A stretch of DNA of 12,462 nt. It comes from JBNKDD01 sp050288085. GTDB taxonomy: Bacteria; Chloroflexota; Anaerolineae; Aggregatilineales; UBA3940. The stretch's first letter is position 1. Every line of letters begins with the position of its first letter. Shown piece by piece: positions 7,447 to 12,462 of the stretch. The stretch lies in assembly GCA_050288085.1 (NCBI GenBank), contig JBNKDD010000165.1, positions 1 to 12,462 of the forward strand. The letters are read 5' to 3'. The position numbers were made by a program, and so were the translations under genes. The notes below the pieces were generated by a model. That model saw nothing but the letters and a program-made list of their open reading frames with translations. It did not search any database and was not told the DNA's origin.

Positions 7447-7779
7447 ATGATCTATCACATTGCCAGCTTCAAACTGTGGGAAGAAGCGCTTTCCGCCGGG
7501 TCTTATGAGGGGGATACGCTTGAAACAGAGGGGCTGATTCACTTCTCAACCAGGGAGCAGGTGCTCACGGTTGCCAACAACTTTTATCACGGGCGGACGG
7601 GATTGGTGCTGCTGCGCATTGATCCAGAGCGGTTGGCGGCTGAGTTGAAATATGAGCCGGGGGCACATGGCGAACCGGAGTTGTTCCCGCACCTATACGG
7701 CCCGTTGAACGTCGATGCGGTGGTGGAGGTGCTTGATTTTGCACCGGGGGAAGATGGATCATTCGTCTTCCCAGAGTAA
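7447..7779 (+). CDS. DUF952 family protein
   Basis: The 110-aa product matches the DUF952 (COG3502-type) family over its whole length: the IYHI start, EGLIHFST (28-35), the LVLLRIDPERL strand (53-63) and FPHLYGPL (80-87). Members are small cytosolic proteins of unknown function. From memory, the family has been linked to the ADP-ribosyltransferase fold, with the conserved His and Tyr as candidate NAD-site residues; I hold that link with moderate confidence. The start at 7447 is chosen from the ribosome site and family length. Its GC-rich codons contrast with the AT-rich gene just upstream, so it may not be an old member of that operon. It ends 161 bases before the pilin gene. Confidence 0.85.
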   Translation: MIYHIASFKLWEEALSAGSYEGDTLETEGLIHFSTREQVLTVANNFYHGRTGLVLLRIDPERLAAELKYEPGAHGEPELFPHLYGPLNVDAVVEVLDFAPGEDGSFVFPE

Positions 7780-7796
7780 ACCGTCCGTTAGATTCC

Positions 7797-7823
7797 GGTA
7801 AAAATCAGTAGGATTTTTGTACC
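7797..7823 (+). other. AT-rich hairpin after the DUF952 gene
   Basis: AAAAATC (7800-7806) and GATTTTT (7812-7818) form a perfect seven-pair stem with a five-base loop, and flanking GGT and ACC can extend it past a small bulge. No T run follows, so it is at best a weak terminator. The copies of AGATTCC on both sides (from 7790 and 7824) make a short direct repeat. Confidence 0.3.
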
Positions 7824-7862
7824 AGATTCCAACGTTGTTATCATTTTGTTAACCTAAATTCA

Positions 7863-7891
7863 TTGACACAAACATCGAATGGTGATAGATT
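7863..7891 (+). promoter_or_regulatory. Strong sigma70-type promoter of the Flp pilin gene
   Basis: TTGACA (7863-7868) is a perfect -35 box and TAGATT (7886-7891) a four-of-six -10 box at the ideal 17-base spacing. Upstream DNA is AT-rich, as in UP elements. Transcription should start near 7898, giving a leader of about 43 bases before the ATG at 7941. It is the best promoter match in the window. Confidence 0.75.
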
Positions 7892-7940
7892 AGAGACAAT
7901 AGTGATATTCATTTTTATTTCACTTTAAGGAGTTTTTATT

Positions 7941-8087
7941 ATGTTGTTCCTTCCTCGCGAAGAAGGCCAAGGTCTTGTAGAGTACGCTCTGATCCTCGTT
8001 CTGGTCGCCGTTGTCGTGATCGCAATTCTGACACTGCTCGGCCCGACCATCGGTAACGTGTTCAGCAACGTCATCAACAACCTGTAA
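7941..8087 (+). CDS. Flp/Fap-type (type IVb) pilin, 48 aa
   Basis: The 48-aa product is a miniature Flp pilin. A short leader ends at G9; cleavage there leaves a mature protein starting QGLVEYALIL, with Glu at +5 and Tyr at +6 as in Flp pilins cut by the TadV/CpaA prepilin peptidase. A single hydrophobic helix (12-34) and a short polar tail (GPTIGNVFSNVINNL) complete it. Flp subunits assemble into adhesive Tad pili or surface filaments at the cytoplasmic membrane. AAGGAG lies eight bases before the ATG. CTG, CTC, GTC and AAC codons dominate, and promoter, ribosome site and terminator are all strong, so abundant expression is likely. No tad assembly genes are in the window. The frame is clear by family pattern despite its small size. 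Confidence 0.9.
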   Translation: MLFLPREEGQGLVEYALILVLVAVVVIAILTLLGPTIGNVFSNVINNL

Positions 8088-8108
8088 GAATCTTCTAGCA
8101 AACAACAA

Positions 8109-8140
8109 GAAGGGCGGCCCAAGGGCCGCCCTTCGCTTTT
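8109..8140. terminator. Bidirectional terminator between the pilin and kinase genes
   Basis: GAAGGGCGGCCC (8109-8120) and GGGCCGCCCTTC (8123-8134) are perfect complements, giving about 11 pairs with a CAAG tetraloop. On the plus strand GCTTTT follows and ends the pilin transcript. On the minus strand TTGTTGTTTG follows, so the same hairpin may also end the convergent kinase transcript. Confidence 0.85.
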
Positions 8141-8170
8141 CCCGCGCATAACACCTATTCTGATTCTAGT

Positions 8171-9997
8171 CTAGCGCCGCGCCTTTCCACACTGCGGGCA
8201 GTGATACAAATGGTCCGGGAAGAAGTATCCGCAGTTAGTGCAGGAAACCGTCGCGATGGCGGTGGGACGTTGATCCTCCGGGGTCTGGTCGTCCGGTTTC
8301 CGGGGGTGGGTATTGGGCTTGCCACAGTAGTTACAATATTCTGCATCCGCCGCGATGATCTGTTCACAGTTGGTGCAGCGCATGGTTGGCCCCTGGATAT
8401 CCGGCATGGTCACCGGGTCAACCGGCTTGATCGGCTTGCCGGTATACGGATCATGAGACACACCGGATGGGTGATGATGCCCATCTGAATAAGGCAGGAG
8501 CGGTTCAACCTGGTGCTGGTTTGCCTCCCAGAAATTGCGTACTGTCTCTGAAGCAATTGCAAAACCGATATTGTTGGCGATGGCCGGGTTGATGATGCTA
8601 TCCGCTACCCCGACCAGACGCGCCCCCGCATCGATGATCGGCCCACCGGAATTCCCCGCATTGATCGTCACATCTACCTGAACTAAGGTCGTCTCAAGCA
8701 TGATCCCGAATCGCGGCAGGGGATCTTCGCCTGGGTGGCGCAGGCCATTGAAATGCCCACCCGATACCGACCAATCCAGACCCAGCGGGTGACCAATCGC
8801 GGCCAGTTCCTCTCCTGGATCGAGCGAGGCCGGTTCATCAAGAGACAAGCCGTTGAGCTGGTCGGCGGTCAGGGTGGTGGGGGTGCTTCGGAGCTTGAGC
8901 AGAGCCAGATCATATTCTGCACCGACAGCGACCACATCCGCGTCGATCCGTTCGCCGGTGCGGAACCGGATCGCGAGGCCCGGCGCACCATCGACGACAT
9001 GCAGCGCCGTGACCACCTTATCCCCTGGCAGATAGAATCCGCTCCCTACCCCGCCGTCAGGCCGCATGATCTTCACCACCTGGTCGATCACGCGGCGGAT
9101 AGCCCATTCCAGGTTCTCAACCGGCTGGGGGGCAGCACTGGCCAGCGAGATAGCCTGCGCCGGAGCCTGGCCTTGAATCGCCCGCCGCAGGTCTGCCGCG
9201 AATTCCCCCGCCGTTGGGTAGCGGTGCGCCGGGTCTTTTGCCATCGAGCGGTGGATGATAGCATCAACCGAAACAGGCAGATCGGGTTGAACCAGGGTGG
9301 CAAGTGGAGCCGTCTCGTTTAGATGCTGCCACATCAGTTCAGGTGCGGTCTTGGCCCGGAAAGGCAGTTCGCCGGTTAATACCTGATACAAGGTCACCCC
9401 CAGGGCATAAATATCGACAGCCTGGGTAATGTCATTCTCAGGGGTGATCATCTCCGGGGCGATGTAGGACAGCGTCCCAAGCAGCGCCTCGCCGGTTTGC
9501 TGGTGGGTTTCAGTCGCAACGTGGGCGATCCCAAAATCGGTCAGGATAGCGTTCCCCTGCCGGTCAATCAGGATATTGGCCGGTTTGATATCACGGTGGA
9601 TCACACCATACTCGTGGGCAAAATCGAGCGCCTGACAGACATCGATGAACAGGTTGGCGATCTCTTCAAAGACCGGTTTCTCTTCCCACATCCGATCCTG
9701 GAGTGAGCCGCCGGGTATATGCGCCATCACAACGTAGGGCATGCCCTCATGTTCGCCGTGACTGTAAATCGGGATAATATGCGGATGCTGGAGTTTGGCG
9801 GTGGTCGCAACCTCGCGGGAGAAGCGATCCATGAAACTGGGGTCACCGAGCAATGCTTTTTCCAGCACCTTGATCGCAACAGATCGTTCAACCGATAACT
9901 GCCGCCCCAGGTAGATGGTGGACATCCCCCCCTTGCCCAGAGTACGGGTAATTTCAAAGTCGCCGCCGAGTACCTGACCGATCAATGATTCTGACAT
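8171..9997 (-). CDS. Ser/Thr protein kinase fused to HtrA/trypsin-like protease and two zinc ribbons
   Basis: The 608-aa product has three parts. Residues 13-273 are a PknB-type kinase: glycine loop GKGGMS (21-26), K43, E62, HRDIKPAN (134-141), DFG (154-156) and APE (180-182), with T175 in the activation segment. Residues 300-490 are a chymotrypsin-fold protease like HtrA: H333 (TALHVV), D363 (YDLALL) and S450 (GNSGGP), so the triad looks intact. The C-terminus has two CxxC...CxxC zinc ribbons (C541/C544/C555/C558 and C586/C589/C600/C603) joined by a charged, proline-rich linker. No membrane helix or PASTA repeat is visible, unlike classic PknB, so it is probably cytosolic. The ATG at 9997 is chosen because GAGGGA lies six bases upstream and the kinase domain starts soon after; an in-frame extension to 10132 begins inside a promoter box. 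The substrates of both enzymes are unknown. Confidence 0.9.
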   Translation of the reverse strand: MSESLIGQVLGGDFEITRTLGKGGMSTIYLGRQLSVERSVAIKVLEKALLGDPSFMDRFSREVATTAKLQHPHIIPIYSHGEHEGMPYVVMAHIPGGSLQDRMWEEKPVFEEIANLFIDVCQALDFAHEYGVIHRDIKPANILIDRQGNAILTDFGIAHVATETHQQTGEALLGTLSYIAPEMITPENDITQAVDIYALGVTLYQVLTGELPFRAKTAPELMWQHLNETAPLATLVQPDLPVSVDAIIHRSMAKDPAHRYPTAGEFAADLRRAIQGQAPAQAISLASAAPQPVENLEWAIRRVIDQVVKIMRPDGGVGSGFYLPGDKVVTALHVVDGAPGLAIRFRTGERIDADVVAVGAEYDLALLKLRSTPTTLTADQLNGLSLDEPASLDPGEELAAIGHPLGLDWSVSGGHFNGLRHPGEDPLPRFGIMLETTLVQVDVTINAGNSGGPIIDAGARLVGVADSIINPAIANNIGFAIASETVRNFWEANQHQVEPLLPYSDGHHHPSGVSHDPYTGKPIKPVDPVTMPDIQGPTMRCTNCEQIIAADAEYCNYCGKPNTHPRKPDDQTPEDQRPTAIATVSCTNCGYFFPDHLYHCPQCGKARR

Positions 9998-10003
9998 TGT
10001 CAT

Positions 10004-10009
10004 TCCCTC
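10004..10009 (-). promoter_or_regulatory. Ribosome site that decides the kinase start
   Basis: The minus strand reads GAGGGA six bases before ATG 9997. It abuts another ATG at 10003, which would be too close to be used. This sets the start at MSESLIGQ. Confidence 0.6.
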
Positions 10010-10050
10010 AACCATCATTTGGCTGATTTGATTTTGGACTACGAATAGCC

Positions 10051-10071
10051 ACCGCGAATAAACTTCGCGGT
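10051..10071. repeat. Perfect 8-base inverted repeat in the kinase leader
   Basis: ACCGCGAA (10051-10058) and TTCGCGGT (10064-10071) are exact complements around a five-base loop. The element lies between the candidate kinase promoter and its ribosome site, about 55 bases before the start. No T run follows on the minus strand (GGCTATTCG), so it is unlikely to be a simple terminator. It could be a protein site, an RNA structure or a copy of a dispersed repeat. Confidence 0.5.
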
Positions 10072-10130
10072 TCCACGCCCAACACGATAAATCATTCGTA
10101 CCCCATTTGATTCGTTTTGCCTGCCGCGCC

Positions 10131-10136
10131 ATTATA
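10131..10136 (-). promoter_or_regulatory. Candidate -10 box for the kinase gene
   Basis: The minus strand reads TATAAT exactly, in the gap after the methyltransferase gene. No good -35 box lies 16-18 bases upstream (GGTGAT at 17); GTGACA is near but 23 bases away. Transcription from here would give a leader of about 125 bases holding the inverted repeat. Confidence 0.4.
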
Positions 10137-10161
10137 CTACAAAGTTAGTCCAGATCACCTG

Positions 10162-10896
10162 TCACTTGCGACAGACAAAAAAACAGCGGCCAGGTAAGCC
10201 CAGGTTCAGGTCGTGGGTGGCATCGAGTGCCTGCTCCTGGATAAACCCCGCATAGCGCAGCGCCTCAAGGATGTCTTCCACCGCATGACAACGCTGGGTT
10301 AACTTCAGATCGGAGCGCCGCCAGGCTCCATCTTCGAGCAGCATCAGGGTAACATCAAACGTGCCCACACAAGTATCCGGCTCATAACCAGACTGCGCGA
10401 CGATCACCGCATCATCCTCGATAATACCAAACGATCCCTGCCAATTGGCCTTAAAACCCTCCTCGGTGTTCAGGTCAAACAGGAACCATCCGCCGGGTTC
10501 CAACGATGCATAGACCTGCTGGAAAACCGCTCCCAGGTCGGCGAGGGTCATGATGTGGTTCAGGCTGTCGAAGATCGAAAAAACAGCCTGGAAAGTACTA
10601 TCATCATCAAATTCAAAAGTACGGGCATCGTCTACGATAAAATTGACATCCGGTGCATTGCGGCGAGCCAACTCGATCATCTGCTCTGAGCCATCAATAC
10701 CGGTGACCCGATAGCCCCGCCCGGATAGAGCGTTGGAGATCTGACCGGTGCCACAGCATAAATCAAGGATGGCGGCTCCGGTGGGCAAATGTTGGAGTAC
10801 CAGTTTCTCGAATACCGGCATCAGCGCCAGGGTTTTGCTACCCCAATGCCGGTTATAAACCTGTGCGAAACGGTCGTATTCGGCATAACGATTCAT
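10162..10896 (-). CDS. Class I SAM-dependent methyltransferase
   Basis: The 244-aa product has a Rossmann methyltransferase core: motif I LDLCCGTGQ (44-52), the acidic residue D68 at the end of strand two (VTGID), DDARTF (89-94) and FLFDLNT (138-144) before the C-terminal half. It should transfer a methyl group from S-adenosylmethionine in the cytosol; the acceptor cannot be read from the sequence. The YDRFAQVYN start is typical of small-molecule methyltransferases of the Methyltransf_25/11 type. The ATG at 10896 begins five bases after the cupin stop, so the genes are almost certainly co-transcribed; the ribosome site is weak, suggesting reinitiation. A longer in-frame reading to 11214 would run through the cupin gene and is not accepted. 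Confidence 0.88.
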   Translation of the reverse strand: MNRYAEYDRFAQVYNRHWGSKTLALMPVFEKLVLQHLPTGAAILDLCCGTGQISNALSGRGYRVTGIDGSEQMIELARRNAPDVNFIVDDARTFEFDDDSTFQAVFSIFDSLNHIMTLADLGAVFQQVYASLEPGGWFLFDLNTEEGFKANWQGSFGIIEDDAVIVAQSGYEPDTCVGTFDVTLMLLEDGAWRRSDLKLTQRCHAVEDILEALRYAGFIQEQALDATHDLNLGLPGRCFFVCRK

Positions 10897-10901
10897 AGTC
10901 T

Positions 10902-11264
10902 CTATATCCAGTCCTGGTTCTTGACCGTCCGCTCGCTCTCGACGTTGCCGGTGTGCGCGGTGGATTTTGGCTCGATCAGCATGATGTGGACTTCTTCCTC
11001 GGCAACCGGTAAATGCTCCACGCCCTTTGGGATCACGACAAATTCGCCCGGCTCTAACCAGATATCCTGGTCTCGGAACTTGATCAGGAGCTTGCCCTTC
11101 AGCACGTAGAACATCTCGTCCTCGTCTTCGTGGTGATGCCACATGAATTCGCCCTGTACTTTGACCAGCTTGATGTAATTGTCGTTCAACTCCCCGACAA
11201 TCTTGGGGCTCCAATGATCGTCAAACCGCCCGAACTTCTCCGCAAGTGTCACTTTTTTAATCAC
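10902..11264 (-). CDS. Single-domain cupin protein
   Basis: The 120-aa product is a compact cupin. Motif one is G38 then H43, H45 and E50 (WHHHEDEDEMFYVLKG), and motif two is G73-P79-G81-H84 (GEFVVIPKGVEH), so all four metal ligands are present. Such proteins bind a divalent metal and act as isomerases, dioxygenases, or sugar- or small-ligand-binding proteins; the exact role is unknown. The start is a GTG at 11264, nine bases after AGAGGA, and the first bases overlap the TAA of the DUF4240 gene by eight. This layout supports coupled translation. An alternative in-frame start further upstream would run inside the DUF4240 gene. It is followed after five bases by the methyltransferase, so the two may act on related compounds. 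Confidence 0.85.
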   Translation of the reverse strand: MIKKVTLAEKFGRFDDHWSPKIVGELNDNYIKLVKVQGEFMWHHHEDEDEMFYVLKGKLLIKFRDQDIWLEPGEFVVIPKGVEHLPVAEEEVHIMLIEPKSTAHTGNVESERTVKNQDWI

Positions 11265-11859
11265 CGTTCTGATTCCTCTCTGGATTTTCCGTTTCGTCTG
11301 GATTAGCCTTTGGCCGCCACCATGTTTTCCACTGATCCCAGAATTTCGTATACAGTTTGGGGAATCGTTCTCTGGCTTCCTCATGAGAAAGCGAGCGGAG
11401 GTCCTTGCTCCAGGGATCGCGAAGGTGGGTTGTGTCGGGTATGAGATCATAGAAATCATCTTTGCTACCCGTTTTCTTATCGTAGGCGTGGACAGCGATA
11501 AAAGTAAAGCATTCAGCTTGCGCATCCACGCCAATCTCAATCGTGTCGACCAACGTTTCCGGCTCTGCAAGCGCCGCCTCGTAGACCGCTTTACCCTGCG
11601 CGATCAGCCAACTGCGAAAATCCGCGAAGCCATCATTGCTGCAACCTAATCCGCCAGCCATAATTCCCGCCGCAGCCCAGAGAAGCGGATCATAGGCACG
11701 CACCATCATCTGCCGGTGGATCAGGTAGTACTCTATTATTTCATCAATAGAGAGCTTTGCGACCTCGTCAATAAGCGCCTGCGCGTGGTCAGACTGGCTT
11801 TTGCCAACCGCCTTTAATTTGGCCTGCTCGATGATGTCCCAGAATTGATCGTCTGTCAT
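11257..11859 (-). CDS. DUF4240 domain protein
   Basis: The 200-aa product matches DUF4240: it opens with TDDQFWDII and carries the block LLWAAAGIMAGG...SNDGFADFRSWLIAQGK (59-90), with the Asp-Gly-Phe and Phe-Arg-x-Trp-Leu positions typical of the family. The C-terminal third (about 130-200) is charged and more variable, ending in a Trp-rich stretch (FWDQWKTWW) and a polar tail. Members are soluble proteins of unknown function, sometimes attached to WGR domains. The ATG at 11859 follows AAGGGGGA by about seven bases. It is the first gene of a three-gene operon with the cupin and methyltransferase. Its stop overlaps the cupin start. Confidence 0.85.
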   Translation of the reverse strand: MTDDQFWDIIEQAKLKAVGKSQSDHAQALIDEVAKLSIDEIIEYYLIHRQMMVRAYDPLLWAAAGIMAGGLGCSNDGFADFRSWLIAQGKAVYEAALAEPETLVDTIEIGVDAQAECFTFIAVHAYDKKTGSKDDFYDLIPDTTHLRDPWSKDLRSLSHEEARERFPKLYTKFWDQWKTWWRPKANPDETENPERNQNGD

Positions 11860-11886
11860 GAGTATTCCCCCTTCACCCTGTGAACA

Positions 11887-11895
11887 ATTCTAACA
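11887..11895 (-). promoter_or_regulatory. Extended -10 promoter for the DUF4240-cupin-methyltransferase operon
   Basis: The minus strand reads TGTTAGAAT: a TAGAAT -10 box (five of six) with the TGn extension. The -35 region (TTTTAG) is weak, as is common with extended -10 sites. Transcription near 11880 would leave about 20 bases before the ATG, including the ribosome site. Confidence 0.5.
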
Positions 11896-11910
11896 TGCGA
11901 TCCATATCCC

Positions 11911-11946
11911 TAAAAAGCAAAACGGCGCATCGTCGTATGATGCGCC
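11911..11946 (-). terminator. Rho-independent terminator of the HAD phosphatase gene
   Basis: On the minus strand GGCGCATC and GATGCGCC (11939-11946 and 11924-11931) form a perfect eight-pair stem with a seven-base loop, followed by GTTTTGCTTTTTAG. It lies 34 bases after the HAD stop and just before the next operon's promoter. Confidence 0.85.
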
Positions 11947-11979
11947 TTCAGGGTCAATTGCGGAGGGAGAGGTTCAGAT

Positions 11980-12462
11980 TTATTCGATTTCGATGCCCGC
12001 AACCGAGTCAACGACCCTGGTAGGCTTATACGGAAAACGGTCTATGTCTTCCACCGCAGTGACACCGGTCAGAACCAGGATGGTTTCCATACCGGCTTCG
12101 GTCCCAGAGATGATATCCGTATCCATCCGGTCGCCGATCATGATCGTGTTACCGGAGTGTGCATCCAACGAGCGGAGCGCCGACCGCATCATCAGCGGGT
12201 TGGGCTTGCCGACAAAGTAAGGCTTGACACCGGTGGCTGCGGTGATCAACTCGGCGACTGCACCACAGCCGGGAACCATCCCGCCTTCGCCGGGGCCGGA
12301 TACATCCGGGTTGGTCGCGATGAAGCGCGATCCGGCAGCGACTAACTGCACGGCGGTGGTCAGGCTCTGATAGTTGTAGGCTTTGGTTTCGCCCAGCACC
12401 ACATAATCCGGGTCATGCTCGGTCAGCACGTAGCCTCGCTCGTGGAGGGCGGTGGTCAGACC
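11980..12462 (-). CDS. NagD-type HAD-IIA phosphatase, C-terminal part (5' end outside window)
   Basis: The frame enters from the right edge with no start in view; 160 residues are visible, ending at TAA 11982-11980. They match the C2 cap and C-terminal core of NagD/PGP-type HAD phosphatases: GETKAYNYQSLTTAVQL, then IATNPD (48-53), PGCGAVAELI (64-73), the motif III lysine in GKPNP (85-89) and the motif IV acidic residues in GDRMDTDI (110-117). These enzymes dephosphorylate sugar phosphates, nucleotides or p-nitrophenyl phosphate in the cytosol; the true substrate is unknown. The catalytic DxD motif lies outside the window. A GTG at 12429 could be read as a start, but homology continues upstream of it, so it is internal. 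A strong terminator follows 34 bases downstream. Confidence 0.9.
   Translation of the reverse strand, partial: GLTTALHERGYVLTEHDPDYVVLGETKAYNYQSLTTAVQLVAAGSRFIATNPDVSGPGEGGMVPGCGAVAELITAATGVKPYFVGKPNPLMMRSALRSLDAHSGNTIMIGDRMDTDIISGTEAGMETILVLTGVTAVEDIDRFPYKPTRVVDSVAGIEIE

Noticed and set aside
8735..9322. Plus-strand ORF of 195 codons inside the kinase-protease gene
   Set aside because: No family pattern or ribosome site, and the minus-strand frame carries kinase and protease motifs throughout this span.
9998..10132. N-terminal extension of the kinase gene by 45 residues
   Set aside because: The extension starts inside the TATAAT box, has no ribosome site and adds unstructured sequence. The ATG at 9997 with GAGGGA six bases upstream is better.
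10159..10174. CTGTC/GACAG hairpin at the end of the methyltransferase gene
   Set aside because: The stem is only five pairs, overlaps the stop codon and has no T run after it, so I do not call a terminator.
10897..11214. Methyltransferase start at 11214
   Set aside because: This would run out of frame through the whole cupin gene. The ATG at 10896 directly after the cupin stop fits family length.
11265..11570. Cupin start at 11570
   Set aside because: The added residues are an out-of-frame reading of the DUF4240 gene, and the GTG at 11264 has a ribosome site and gives the normal size of a single cupin.
12427..12429. GTG at 12429 as the start of the HAD gene
   Set aside because: The frame stays open to the window edge and the upstream residues (LTTALHERGY) fit the NagD family, so the GTG is internal.

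Overview
The window looks like chromosomal DNA from a bacterium of the Chloroflexota (Anaerolineae-like). This is an inference from gene content, not a database match. The clues are a very small Flp-type pilin, a lipoprotein with a Thr/Pro-rich linker and a beta-propeller, a PknB-type kinase with C-terminal zinc ribbons, and a two-module sugar-type permease. Base composition is moderately GC-rich in most genes and visibly more AT-rich across about 4330-7440. I see no tRNA, rRNA, CRISPR array or transposase.

Layout. (1) 1-1677, minus: a long reading frame, open at the left edge, encoding an ABC permease in which MalF-like and MalG-like modules are fused. (2) Divergent from it, plus strand: a RidA-type deaminase (1796-2206), then leuB (2364-3449) with an odd leader, then a TPR protein (3499-4215) closed by a good terminator. 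(3) 4330-7779, plus: an unknown 212-aa protein, a WD40-like lipoprotein, an unknown 114-aa protein that overlaps it by 4 bases, and a DUF952 protein. (4) 7863-8140: a compact unit with a near-consensus promoter, a strong ribosome site, a 48-aa Flp pilin and a hairpin terminator. (5) 8171-9997, minus: a 608-aa protein joining a Ser/Thr kinase, an HtrA-like serine protease and two zinc ribbons; it meets the pilin gene tail to tail. (6) 10162-11859, minus: a tight operon of DUF4240 protein, cupin and SAM methyltransferase. (7) 11980-12462, minus: the C-terminal part of a NagD-type HAD phosphatase with its own terminator, cut by the right edge.

How the genes may work together. Most neighbours have unrelated housekeeping or accessory roles. 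LeuB and RidA both belong to branched-chain or enamine amino-acid metabolism, because RidA clears reactive 2-aminoacrylate-type intermediates, so their adjacency may have meaning. The most unusual item is the kinase-protease-zinc-ribbon fusion: it has apparently complete active sites in both enzymes and no visible membrane segment, so phosphorylation and proteolysis may be linked in one soluble protein. Other points worth attention are the permease with only one recognisable EAA loop, the short ORF and hairpin before leuB, and the stand-alone pilin unit.
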